Shown piece after piece: positions 49,118 through 57,757 of a stretch of 64,000 nucleotides of DNA. The notes beneath the pieces were generated by a model that saw nothing but the letters and a program-made list of their open reading frames with translations, was not told the DNA's origin and did no database searches. Position numbers and translations under genes: made by a program. This stretch comes from an uncultured Pelagibacteraceae bacterium (GTDB taxonomy: Bacteria; Pseudomonadota; Alphaproteobacteria; Pelagibacterales; Pelagibacteraceae), in assembly GCA_902571975.1 (NCBI GenBank), contig CACGED010000001.1, positions 1 to 64,000 on the forward strand, given 5' to 3'. Numbering within the stretch: the first letter of the stretch is position 1; the number at the start of each line of letters is the position of its first letter.

Positions 49118-50086
49118 ATGAAACCAAAAATTTTAGTTTCTCGAAAAATTTCTGATGGTGCTGAACAAATATTAAAAAAAGAATTTGATGTAACTCTTAA
49201 TTTAGAAGACAAACCTTATACATATGAGGAATTAATAAAACTTTCTAATGAATATGATGGTTTAATATCTACAAGTTTTGATAAATTAGATAAAAATTTT
49301 TTTGATAGTTTAAATGGAAAATTAAAAATTATTGGTCATGTTGGAGTTGGATACGACAATATCCATACACAATCAGCCAAAGAAAAAAATATCAAAGTTT
49401 CAAATACGCCAAATGTATTAAACGATGCTGTAGCAGAAATAACAATCCTTTTAATTTTAGCATCGTCTAGAAGAATTGGTGAGGCTTATAATCTAGTTAA
49501 GTCAAATAAGTGGAAAGATCATAGACCAGACATTACTAAACTAATGGTTGGTAATGAAATTACAGGAAAAACTTTAGGTATAATAGGAATGGGAAGGATC
49601 GGACAAATAGTTGCTGACAGAGCTAGATCGTTTAAAATGAAAATAGTTTATTACAATAGAAATAAGTTATCTAATGATCTTGAAAAAGATGCAACTTATT
49701 ACCCTGATTTAAAATCAATGCTACCTAATTGCGATTATGTAAGTTTACATACTCCTGCCACAGAGGAAACTAAAAATATAATTAATTCAGAAATTTTAAA
49801 ACTATTTCCAAAACATTCAGTTTTCATAAATACTTCGAGAGGATCAACTGTAGATGATGATGCTCTGATTGAAGCCTTACAAAATAAAAAAATCTATGGA
49901 GCTGGATTAGATGTGTTTAATAATGAACCTAACCTTGATAAAAGATATTTAGAGTTAGAAAATTGTTTTCTTCTTCCTCATGTAGGCAGTGCGACACATG
50001 AAACTAGATTGGCTATGAGTATGTTAGCTGTAGATAATATAAAATGTTTTTTCTCTCAAAAACCTCTTTTGTCAGAAGTTGTTTAA
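49118..50086 (+). CDS. D-2-hydroxyacid dehydrogenase (glyoxylate/2-ketogluconate reductase-like)
   Basis: IGHVGVGYDNIHTQSAKEKNIKVSNTPNVLNDAVAE; GIIGMGRIGQIVADRA; NTSRGSTVDDDALIEAL; LPHVGSATHETR. Confidence 0.92.
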   Translation: MKPKILVSRKISDGAEQILKKEFDVTLNLEDKPYTYEELIKLSNEYDGLISTSFDKLDKNFFDSLNGKLKIIGHVGVGYDNIHTQSAKEKNIKVSNTPNVLNDAVAEITILLILASSRRIGEAYNLVKSNKWKDHRPDITKLMVGNEITGKTLGIIGMGRIGQIVADRARSFKMKIVYYNRNKLSNDLEKDATYYPDLKSMLPNCDYVSLHTPATEETKNIINSEILKLFPKHSVFINTSRGSTVDDDALIEALQNKKIYGAGLDVFNNEPNLDKRYLELENCFLLPHVGSATHETRLAMSMLAVDNIKCFFSQKPLLSEVV

Positions 50087-50169
50087 ACAATACAACTTTT
50101 AGTTGTAATGATAAAAATTAATTATCTTTAGAAATTTATTTCCCTGTTTTGTTTGAATTTTTTTTCTCT

Positions 50170-50195
50170 TTATGTTTAAATTTAAAAAAACATAA
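50170..50195. repeat. Inverted repeat (8-bp arms) upstream of the TRAP binding-protein SD
   Basis: TTATGTTT-AAATTTAAAA-AAACATAA. Confidence 0.5.
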
Positions 50196-50210
50196 CCGAG
50201 AGGGAAAATA

Positions 50211-51227
50211 ATGTTAAAATTAATAACAAAAATAACTGCTGCTATTGCTGTAGTGTCTATTGCTTTATTTGGTTCTGCTAACGCAAAAACTCTGAAAATA
50301 GAAACTCACTTTACAGCTAGTTCACCAAATGGTGAAGTGGCAGCTCAATTCGCTAAAAATGTTGAAAAGTTTTCTGGCGGAAGTTTAAAAGTACAAATGT
50401 TTTACTCATCATCTGTAACAGGAAAATCTGCTGAGGTATTTAACTCTGCACAAACTGGAATTATTGATTGTGATATGACAGGTGCTGGATATCAAACGGG
50501 TAAAAATGCTGCATTCCAATTTGCAGGTGACGTTATGGGTGGATATGATAACCCATATCAACAATATGACTTCTTAAAGTTCCCAGGAGCTCAAGAAGCT
50601 GTTGATGCACTATACAATAAATATGGAATGACTTTAATTGGTTGGTGGATACCAGGACATGAGTCTTTAATATCTAGCAAACCAATCCCAGATGTTGCAT
50701 CTATCAAAGACTTTAAATTTAGATCGCCTCCAGGAATGGAAAGTATGATCTTTACAGCATTAGGTGCTAAGCCGATCGTGATGGATTTTGGTGAAGTTCC
50801 AACTGCTTTACAAACTGGTCTAATTGATGGTGCGGATTATTCATCTTTAGCTACAAACTATGCAGGTGGACACTATGAGCAAAATAAATATGCTACATAT
50901 CCAGGTTTCCACTCTATGCCAGCTGACCACTTAGCTTGTAATTCAAAAGTTTGGAATAAGTTAAAGCCTCATGAACAAGGTGCAATGTTAGCTGCAATCG
51001 AGATCTGCGGTAGAACAATCACTAGTTTAGTTGAGAGAAAAAATGCTGAAGCAGTCAAAGCTTTAAATGCTATGGGTGTTACTCTTCATGACTGGTCTAG
51101 AGAAGATAGACTTAAGTTCAGAAATGCTGCACTTGGCGCTTGGGAAGAATGGAAGAAAAAATCTCCTGAAGCTGCTGCTCTTATTGAGATACATAAAGCT
51201 TACATGAAAGCTAACGGTATCCTATAA
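50211..51227 (+). CDS. TRAP transporter substrate-binding protein (DctP family)
   Basis: Signal peptide ending GSANAK; IETHFTASSPNGEVAAQFAKNVEKFSGGSLKVQMFYSSSVTGKSAEVFNSAQTGIIDCDMTG; MESMIFTALGAKPIVMDFGEVPTALQTGLIDGAD. Confidence 0.94.
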   Translation: MLKLITKITAAIAVVSIALFGSANAKTLKIETHFTASSPNGEVAAQFAKNVEKFSGGSLKVQMFYSSSVTGKSAEVFNSAQTGIIDCDMTGAGYQTGKNAAFQFAGDVMGGYDNPYQQYDFLKFPGAQEAVDALYNKYGMTLIGWWIPGHESLISSKPIPDVASIKDFKFRSPPGMESMIFTALGAKPIVMDFGEVPTALQTGLIDGADYSSLATNYAGGHYEQNKYATYPGFHSMPADHLACNSKVWNKLKPHEQGAMLAAIEICGRTITSLVERKNAEAVKALNAMGVTLHDWSREDRLKFRNAALGAWEEWKKKSPEAAALIEIHKAYMKANGIL

Positions 51228-51251
51228 TTATTAGCAACATAACGAAATAGT

Positions 51252-51272
51252 GAAGGGCCTGAAAAGGCCCTT
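51252..51272 (+). terminator. Stem-loop between TRAP dctP and dctQ (mRNA 3'-end/processing hairpin or weak terminator)
   Basis: GAAGGGCCT-GAAA-AGGCCCTTC perfect 9-bp stem with GAAA tetraloop; T-run delayed to about 51284. Confidence 0.8.
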
Positions 51273-51294
51273 CTTATTAAAAATTTTTTTGCCA

Positions 51295-51879
51295 ATGAAC
51301 GATAAAGAGCTTCAAGATAAACAGTTACAAGAGCAAAATGAAAAAGTTGCAAGCAAAGACGATTTTCCAATATTTTGGGTAGATAGAATTTCCCTATTTT
51401 TAAGCCATACAATAAAATATTTAATCCCTGTAATAGTACTTGTAATGATGTACGAAATTTTTATGAGGTATGTCTTATTTAAACCCACCTTATGGGCCAA
51501 TGAGTTATGCCTATGGTTGGCTGGTGTATGTTATTTAGTTGGGGGCATTTATGCAACAAGATTGAGAAGCCACATCAGAATAGTGTTATTATATGACTTT
51601 GTCAGTAGACCAACACAGAGAATATTTGATCTAATCAGCACTATTGTTATTGTTCTTTTTGCAGCAGCTGTAATTTACGGTGGAATGGAAGATGCATATA
51701 GATCATTTGTAAACTGGGAGAGATTTGCAACTTATTGGGATCCACCAATTCCAGCTACCATGAAACCACTTACACTTATATGTGTATTTCTTATTGCACT
51801 TCAGTCTATTAACAATTTAATAATTGATTGGAGAAATCCTAAAGAAAGACAATACGATCCTGCTAAAGATTTAGAATAA
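51295..51879 (+). CDS. TRAP transporter small permease (DctQ) (start set to MNDKELQD)
   Basis: MYEIFMRYVLFKPTLWANELCLWLAGVCYLVGGIYATRLRSHIRI; the ORF-track start at 51250 would translate the hairpin. Confidence 0.93.
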   Translation: MNDKELQDKQLQEQNEKVASKDDFPIFWVDRISLFLSHTIKYLIPVIVLVMMYEIFMRYVLFKPTLWANELCLWLAGVCYLVGGIYATRLRSHIRIVLLYDFVSRPTQRIFDLISTIVIVLFAAAVIYGGMEDAYRSFVNWERFATYWDPPIPATMKPLTLICVFLIALQSINNLIIDWRNPKERQYDPAKDLE

Positions 51880-51880
51880 T

Positions 51881-53203
51881 ATGGAATTTGAAATAGGAAC
51901 ACTCTCGATAATACTTATTGTTGGATTGCTAGCTCTTATAGCCATTGGTGTTCCAATGGGCTTTGCCTCAGGTTTTATGGGGGCAGTACTTGTATTTTTA
52001 TACATTGGTGAACATGCATTAGGAATTTTACTCTCAAGATATTATTCTCTTGTTGTAACGTATTCATTTTTATCTGTTCCGTTATTTATATTTATGGCCT
52101 CCTTACTTGAACGCTCAAACATTGCGAGAGATTTATATGATGCATTAAATGCTTGGTTAAGAAAAACTAGAGGAGGGGTAGGTGTTGTAACTGCAATCAT
52201 GGCAACAATTATGGCTGCGATGAGTGGAATTATAGGAGGAGAAATAGTTTTATTAGGATTAATAGCCCTGCCTCAAATGTTGAGATTAAAATATGATCAG
52301 GACATGTCTATTGGTATTATTTGTGCATCAGGTTCATTGGGTACAATGATACCTCCATCTATCGTTCTAATTATATATGGACTAACAACAGAAACTTCGA
52401 TTACGATGTTGTTCCAAGAAGCTATTGTTCCAGGTTTAATGATTTCAGGTTTGATAATTACATACATTCTTATACGAACAAGATTACAACCACATCTAGC
52501 TCCACTAAGTGATGAACCAGCTTTAACTTTAAAAGAAAAAATGTCTTACCTCCCAGGCCTTTTACCACCAATTGGTATTGTGATAATTGTTTTAGGTTCA
52601 ATTTACTCAGGAATAACAGGTATAACAGAAGCAGCTGGTATGGGTGTAGTTGCTACATTAATTATAATATTTGCAAGAAAAGAGTTAACATGGTTTCTAT
52701 TTAAAGATGCGCTTGTTAGAACTTTTAAAGCATCAGGAACTATTTTAACAATTACATTCGGAGCTACAGTTTTAGCTGGAGCTTATTCTTTAGCAGGTGG
52801 ACCAACTTATGTTGCTGAAACAATTTTAGCTTACGATTTAAAACCGATGTATTTAATATTTATGATGCAAGTAATGTTTTTGATAATGGGTGCTTTTATG
52901 GATTGGGTTGGAATTGTTTTGCTAGCAATGCCAGTATTTTTACCAATAGTTCTCGCACTTGGTTTCGATCCTATTTGGTTTGGAATATTATTCTGCGTAA
53001 ATATGCAAGTTTCTTTTTTAAGTCCTCCTTTTGGTCCAGCAGCTTTCTATCTAAAATCAGTAGCACCTCCACATATCTCATTAACAGATATTTTTAGAGG
53101 ATTTGCTCCTTTTGTAGTAATCCAGTTGATTGTTTTAGCTTGTGTAATGTTCTTTCCAGAGGTGATGACACAAAATTTCCACGAATTTGTACCTAAAAAA
53201 TAA
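51881..53203 (+). CDS. TRAP transporter large permease (DctM)
   Basis: IGVPMGFASGFMGAVLVFLYIG; SVPLFIFMASLLERSNIARDLYDALNAWL; ASGSLGTMIPPSIVLIIYG; GAFMDWVGIVLLAMPVFLPIV. Confidence 0.96.
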   Translation: MEFEIGTLSIILIVGLLALIAIGVPMGFASGFMGAVLVFLYIGEHALGILLSRYYSLVVTYSFLSVPLFIFMASLLERSNIARDLYDALNAWLRKTRGGVGVVTAIMATIMAAMSGIIGGEIVLLGLIALPQMLRLKYDQDMSIGIICASGSLGTMIPPSIVLIIYGLTTETSITMLFQEAIVPGLMISGLIITYILIRTRLQPHLAPLSDEPALTLKEKMSYLPGLLPPIGIVIIVLGSIYSGITGITEAAGMGVVATLIIIFARKELTWFLFKDALVRTFKASGTILTITFGATVLAGAYSLAGGPTYVAETILAYDLKPMYLIFMMQVMFLIMGAFMDWVGIVLLAMPVFLPIVLALGFDPIWFGILFCVNMQVSFLSPPFGPAAFYLKSVAPPHISLTDIFRGFAPFVVIQLIVLACVMFFPEVMTQNFHEFVPKK

Positions 53204-54076
53204 ATGACAAAAAAAATAGGTTTTATAGGCATAGGCCTGATGGGTCTACCAATGTCTAAAAATATCTTAAAAGCTGGATATAATTTGACGGCATTCAATA
53301 GATCAAAGAATAAAGCAGAGCAATTAAAAGAATTCGGTGCAAAAATTTCAAATACTTTAAAAGATGCTGTGGATGGAAGTGATATTGTTATCACAATGTT
53401 AACAGATGATACTGCTGTTGATCAGGTGATGAATAATTCAGATTTTTTAAATAATTTAAAACCAGGAGCTATAGTTATTGATATGAGTTCGGTAAAACCA
53501 ACGACAGCAACTAAACACGGAAATAATCTAAAATTAAAAGAAATAAATTATTTAGATGCCCCAGTATCTGGTGGAACGATTGGCGCAGAGGAAGCCTCAT
53601 TAGCTATAATGGTTGGAGGAGAAAAAAATATTTTTGATGACGCAATTGATATTTTAAAAAAAATGGGTAACCCAACTTTAGTTGGTCCAATTGGAAGTGG
53701 TCAAGTTTCTAAATTAGCAAATCAAATTATAGTTGGTTTAACAATTGGTGCTGTTGCGGAGGCTGTTACTCTTTGTGAAAAAGCTGGAGCAGATCCAAAT
53801 AAAATGATCAAAGCTTTGTCAGGTGGTTGGGCAGATAGCAAAGTTCTTCAAACACATGGAAAAAGAATGATCAATAAAGATTTTACTCCAAAAGGTAGAA
53901 CATCAGTTCATTTAAAAGATATGAATAATATCTTAGAATGTGCCAATAATTATAATACTCATTTACCTATTTCAAATTTGGTTAAAGAAATGTATAAATC
54001 TCTTGTTGAAAATGGACATGGTGAAACAGACCATAGTTCACTTTATAAAGAAATTGAAAGGATAAATAATAAATGA
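53204..54076 (+). CDS. Beta-hydroxyacid dehydrogenase (HIBADH/tartronate semialdehyde reductase-like)
   Basis: GFIGIGLMGLPMSKNILKAGYNLTAFNRS; DAPVSGGTIGAEEASLAIMVGG; GSGQVSKLANQIIVGLTIGAVAEAVTL. Confidence 0.93.
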   Translation: MTKKIGFIGIGLMGLPMSKNILKAGYNLTAFNRSKNKAEQLKEFGAKISNTLKDAVDGSDIVITMLTDDTAVDQVMNNSDFLNNLKPGAIVIDMSSVKPTTATKHGNNLKLKEINYLDAPVSGGTIGAEEASLAIMVGGEKNIFDDAIDILKKMGNPTLVGPIGSGQVSKLANQIIVGLTIGAVAEAVTLCEKAGADPNKMIKALSGGWADSKVLQTHGKRMINKDFTPKGRTSVHLKDMNNILECANNYNTHLPISNLVKEMYKSLVENGHGETDHSSLYKEIERINNK

Positions 54077-54816
54077 GTAGAAGACTAGAAGGTAAAAAAA
54101 TTGTAGTTACAGCAGCAGGTCAAGGAATTGGAAAAGCAACAGCAATTGCTTTTCATAATGAGGGGGCCCATGTAATAGCAACAGATTTGAATGATAAAAC
54201 TTTAGCTGATTTAAATAAAGAATATCCTAATATTAAAGTGAAGACATTAGATTCTACAGATAACAATGCAATATTAGAATTTGTTAAAACGCTTGATGAA
54301 GTGAATGTTCTATTTAATGCAGTTGGATTTGTTCATCATGGAACAATTTTAGATTGTGAAGAAAAAGACTGGGATTTTTCCTTTGATGTAAATATTAAAT
54401 CTATGTATTTCATGTGCAAAGCAATTTTACCACTGATGGTTAAGCAAAATGGTGGAAGTATAATCAATGTTTCTTCTATAGCCTCCAGCTTAAAAGGTTT
54501 ACCAAACAGATTTGTTTATGGTGCTTCAAAAGCTGCAATTATTGGGTTAACTAAGTCTATAGCTTCAGACTTTGTAAAACAAAATATTAGATGTAATTCA
54601 ATAGCACCAGGAACAGTTTTCTCTCCTTCTTGGCAAGATAGGGTAAACCAAAGCCCTGATCCTGTTCAAGCTAAGAAAGATTTTATAGCAAGACAACCTA
54701 TGGGAAGACTAGGAACGGCTGAAGAAATTGCTTCTATGGCTATTTATTTAGCTGGCGATGAATCAACATTTACAACAGGAAATACATTTTCTGTTGATGG
54801 TGGAATGACAATTTAA
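54073..54816 (+). CDS. SDR-family oxidoreductase (2-keto-3-deoxy-L-fuconate dehydrogenase/DHRS6-like)
   Basis: RLEGKKIVVTAAGQGIGKATAIAFHNEGAHVIATDLN; FNAVGFVHHGTILDCEEKDWDFSFDVNIKSMYFMCKAILP. Confidence 0.88.
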   Translation: MSRRLEGKKIVVTAAGQGIGKATAIAFHNEGAHVIATDLNDKTLADLNKEYPNIKVKTLDSTDNNAILEFVKTLDEVNVLFNAVGFVHHGTILDCEEKDWDFSFDVNIKSMYFMCKAILPLMVKQNGGSIINVSSIASSLKGLPNRFVYGASKAAIIGLTKSIASDFVKQNIRCNSIAPGTVFSPSWQDRVNQSPDPVQAKKDFIARQPMGRLGTAEEIASMAIYLAGDESTFTTGNTFSVDGGMTI

Positions 54817-54832
54817 ATATAAAGGAGAAACA

Positions 54833-55675
54833 ATGAAACTATTAAGAGTAGGAGAAAAAGGAAAAGAAAAACCAGCAATTTTAGCCGCTGATGGAAAAAT
54901 AAGAGACATAAGTTCTCACATAAACGACTTAAACCCAGAAAATTTAAATTTTGAAACAATGTCAAAAATTCAAAGTGCAGACACATCAAGTCTTCCTGAG
55001 CTTTCATCTAATCAAAGAGTAGGTTCATGTATTACAAGTCCTGGAAAATTTGTTGCAATAGGACTTAATTATTCAGATCATGCAGCTGAAGTTGGTGCCG
55101 ATATTCCTAAAGAACCAATAATGTTTATGAAGGCTACTAGCTCAATGTGTGGTCCTAATGATGATGTAGAAATAGTTTCTGGATCAAAAAAACTAGATTG
55201 GGAAGTTGAACTAGGAATTGTAATTGGAAAAGAAGCAAAACATATTTCAGAAAGTCAATCACAAGATCATATTTTAGGATATTGTTTAGTAAACGATGTT
55301 AGTGAACGAGAATGGCAAATAGAAAAAATGGGACAATGGGTTAAAGGAAAATCTCATGACACTTACGGACCTACTGGACCTTATTTAGTAACTAAAGATG
55401 AAATTAAAGACATAAATAATTTAAAGATGATGTTGGATGTAAATGGTGAAAGAATGCAAACAGGAAATACAAGTACTATGATTTTTAATGTAGATATCAT
55501 TGTATCTTATGTGAGTAAATTTATGTCATTACAACCAGGAGATATAATAACTACTGGAACTCCCCCTGGAGTTGGTATGGGCAGAAAACCTCAAGTATTT
55601 TTAAAAGCTGGTGATGAAATGAAATTGTCCATTGAAAATTTAGGAGAACAGAACTCTAAAGTAGTTGCTGTTTAA
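54833..55675 (+). CDS. Fumarylacetoacetate hydrolase family protein (2,4-diketo-3-deoxy-L-fuconate hydrolase-like)
   Basis: KFVAIGLNYSDHAAEVGADIPKEPIMFMKATSSMCGPNDDVEI; DWEVELGIVIGKEAKHI; GYCLVNDVSEREWQIEKMGQWVKGKSHDTYGPTGPYLVT; GDIITTGTPPGVGMG. Confidence 0.93.
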   Translation: MKLLRVGEKGKEKPAILAADGKIRDISSHINDLNPENLNFETMSKIQSADTSSLPELSSNQRVGSCITSPGKFVAIGLNYSDHAAEVGADIPKEPIMFMKATSSMCGPNDDVEIVSGSKKLDWEVELGIVIGKEAKHISESQSQDHILGYCLVNDVSEREWQIEKMGQWVKGKSHDTYGPTGPYLVTKDEIKDINNLKMMLDVNGERMQTGNTSTMIFNVDIIVSYVSKFMSLQPGDIITTGTPPGVGMGRKPQVFLKAGDEMKLSIENLGEQNSKVVAV

Positions 55676-55680
55676 TAATT

Positions 55681-56853
55681 GTGAAGATAAGCTCAATCAA
55701 AAGTCATGTGCTTAGATATGAGTTAGATAAAGAATTAGGATATTCTCAACAATATTACAAACACAGAACTGCCCATTTAGTGGAGATAGAAACTGATGAA
55801 GGTATTACGGGCTGGGGAGAATGTTTTGGCCCTGGAAATATAGCTCTTGCTAACAAGTATATTGTAGAAAAAGTAATACAGCCTTTAATAATAGGAGAAG
55901 ATCCAACAAATAAAGAATATATCTGGCATAAAGTTTATAATTTACTCAGAGATAGTGGCCAGAAAGGAATGCCTATTCAGGCATTGTCAGGAATTGATAT
56001 AGCATTGTGGGATATACTGGCAAAAAAAGCAAAATTGCCTCTTTATCAATTATTAGGTGGTAAAACTAATAATAAAATTCCAGTTTATGGTTATGGAATG
56101 ATGCTGCAAAAAAAATCTGTCGAAGAATTATGTGAATTATTCAAAAAAGAAGCCAACCAAATAAAAGAAAAAAACTTCAAAGCGATGAAGATGAAAGTTG
56201 GTTTAGGTCCAAAAGAAGATTTAAGGTTAGTAAGCGCAGTAAGAGAAGCAATTGGGGACGATTTTAAACTAATGGTCGATGCCAATCATGCATACAATAA
56301 AAATGATGCTTTATATGTAGGTAGAGGATTAGATGAAATGGAAATTTATTGGTTTGAGGAACCTGTGGCACCAGAAGATTACGATGGTTACAAAGAACTT
56401 AAAGAAAAATTAAAAACAAATATTGCTGGTGGTGAGGCAGAGTTCACAAAATATGGTTGGAACCAATTAATTAAAAAAAATTGTATTGATATAGCCCAAC
56501 CTGAAGTTTGTGGTTTAGGTGGAATTACAGAATATTTAAAAGTATCAGCATTAGCTCAGTCGAATTTCATCCCGATTGTTAATCATGTATGGGGTTCAGC
56601 TTTAAGTGTAGCAGTAAATCTACATTTACTTACTTCTTTACCGGATATGCCAGGTGGACTATTTCCAGCAAAATCAATGTTAGAATTCGACACTACTGAA
56701 AAAAATATTTTTATTACAGATCTAGCTGAAGAAAAATTTTCAATTTTAGACCAGGTAAAAAACAAAGATGGATTCGCTTCCCCATTAGAAAATATAGGAA
56801 TTGGAATTAATCCAAAAAAAGATTTTATAAAAGAATACGAGTATAATGGCTAA
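55681..56853 (+). CDS. Mandelate racemase/enolase superfamily sugar-acid dehydratase (GTG start)
   Basis: [87 protein letters not shown]. Confidence 0.93.
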   Translation: MKISSIKSHVLRYELDKELGYSQQYYKHRTAHLVEIETDEGITGWGECFGPGNIALANKYIVEKVIQPLIIGEDPTNKEYIWHKVYNLLRDSGQKGMPIQALSGIDIALWDILAKKAKLPLYQLLGGKTNNKIPVYGYGMMLQKKSVEELCELFKKEANQIKEKNFKAMKMKVGLGPKEDLRLVSAVREAIGDDFKLMVDANHAYNKNDALYVGRGLDEMEIYWFEEPVAPEDYDGYKELKEKLKTNIAGGEAEFTKYGWNQLIKKNCIDIAQPEVCGLGGITEYLKVSALAQSNFIPIVNHVWGSALSVAVNLHLLTSLPDMPGGLFPAKSMLEFDTTEKNIFITDLAEEKFSILDQVKNKDGFASPLENIGIGINPKKDFIKEYEYNG

Positions 56854-57757
56854 GATTATAACTTCAAAACCTGAAGTTTTGTGGAATTTGAAATGTACAT
56901 TAGGTGAAGGTACTTTGTGGGTCAAAGAACATAATTCAATTTATTTTACAGACATCAAAAAAAAAAGAATTCATATTTTAAATTTTAAAAATAAAAAAAA
57001 AGAAACTATTAAAGTAAATAAAGAAATAGGATTTTTAGCTCATATTAAAAATAATATATTTATATTAGGTCTTCAAGGAGAATTAAGAATAGTTAATTTA
57101 AAAAGTAAAAAAAAAATTAAATCTATAGCCATTGAAAAGTCATTAAAAATGAACAGGATTAATGATGGCAAAACAGATCTTAATGGGAAACTTTGGTTTG
57201 GAACCATGGATAACCCTGAAAGAAATATTCCAAATGGATCTCTTTATTGTCTCGATAAAAAATTTAATCTTAAAAAAGTAGATGACAATTACATGATAAC
57301 TAATGGACCAGCATTTATTGATAAAAAAAACTTTTACCATACAGATAGTAGAAAAAAGGTAATCTACAAAATTAAGATAGATAAAAATGCAGATATAATA
57401 AGTAAAAAAATATTTAAAAGATTTTCAAATAAGGAAGGAGTGCCAGATGGCATGACCTTGGATAAAGCTGGAAATTTATGGGTATGTCAATTTCACGGAG
57501 CTTGCGTAAGTGTTTTAAATAAATTTGCCAAACAGATACATAAGATCAATTTACCCGCTAAAAATATTACTAATTGTGCCTTTGGGGGTCCAAAAAATTC
57601 AGATTTATTTGTCACATCTGCATTAAAAGGCATGAAAAACAGTGAAATTAAAAAATTTAAATTTTCGGGAAGTTTATTTAAAATACAAACTAATGCTATT
57701 GGTATAAACCAGAAAAAGTTTGTAATTAAAAATGCTAAAAAGAGACCTCTATTATGA
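56846..57757 (+). CDS. SMP-30/gluconolactonase-family lactonase
   Basis: LGEGTLWVKEHNSIYFTDIKKKRIHIL; MNRINDGKTDLNGKLWFGTMD; GPAFIDKKNFYHTDS; GVPDGMTLDKAGNLWVCQFHGACV. Confidence 0.92.
   Translation: MAKIITSKPEVLWNLKCTLGEGTLWVKEHNSIYFTDIKKKRIHILNFKNKKKETIKVNKEIGFLAHIKNNIFILGLQGELRIVNLKSKKKIKSIAIEKSLKMNRINDGKTDLNGKLWFGTMDNPERNIPNGSLYCLDKKFNLKKVDDNYMITNGPAFIDKKNFYHTDSRKKVIYKIKIDKNADIISKKIFKRFSNKEGVPDGMTLDKAGNLWVCQFHGACVSVLNKFAKQIHKINLPAKNITNCAFGGPKNSDLFVTSALKGMKNSEIKKFKFSGSLFKIQTNAIGINQKKFVIKNAKKRPLL

Noticed and set aside
51250-51294. N-terminal extension of DctQ in the supplied ORF
   Set aside because: Would translate the GAAGGGCCT-GAAA-AGGCCCTTC hairpin; ATG at 51295 is the better start.
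52321-53097. Plus-strand alternative-frame ORFs (63 and 64 aa) inside dctM
   Set aside because: Same-strand out-of-frame ORFs inside a clear DctM; Asn/Tyr/Ser-rich composition.
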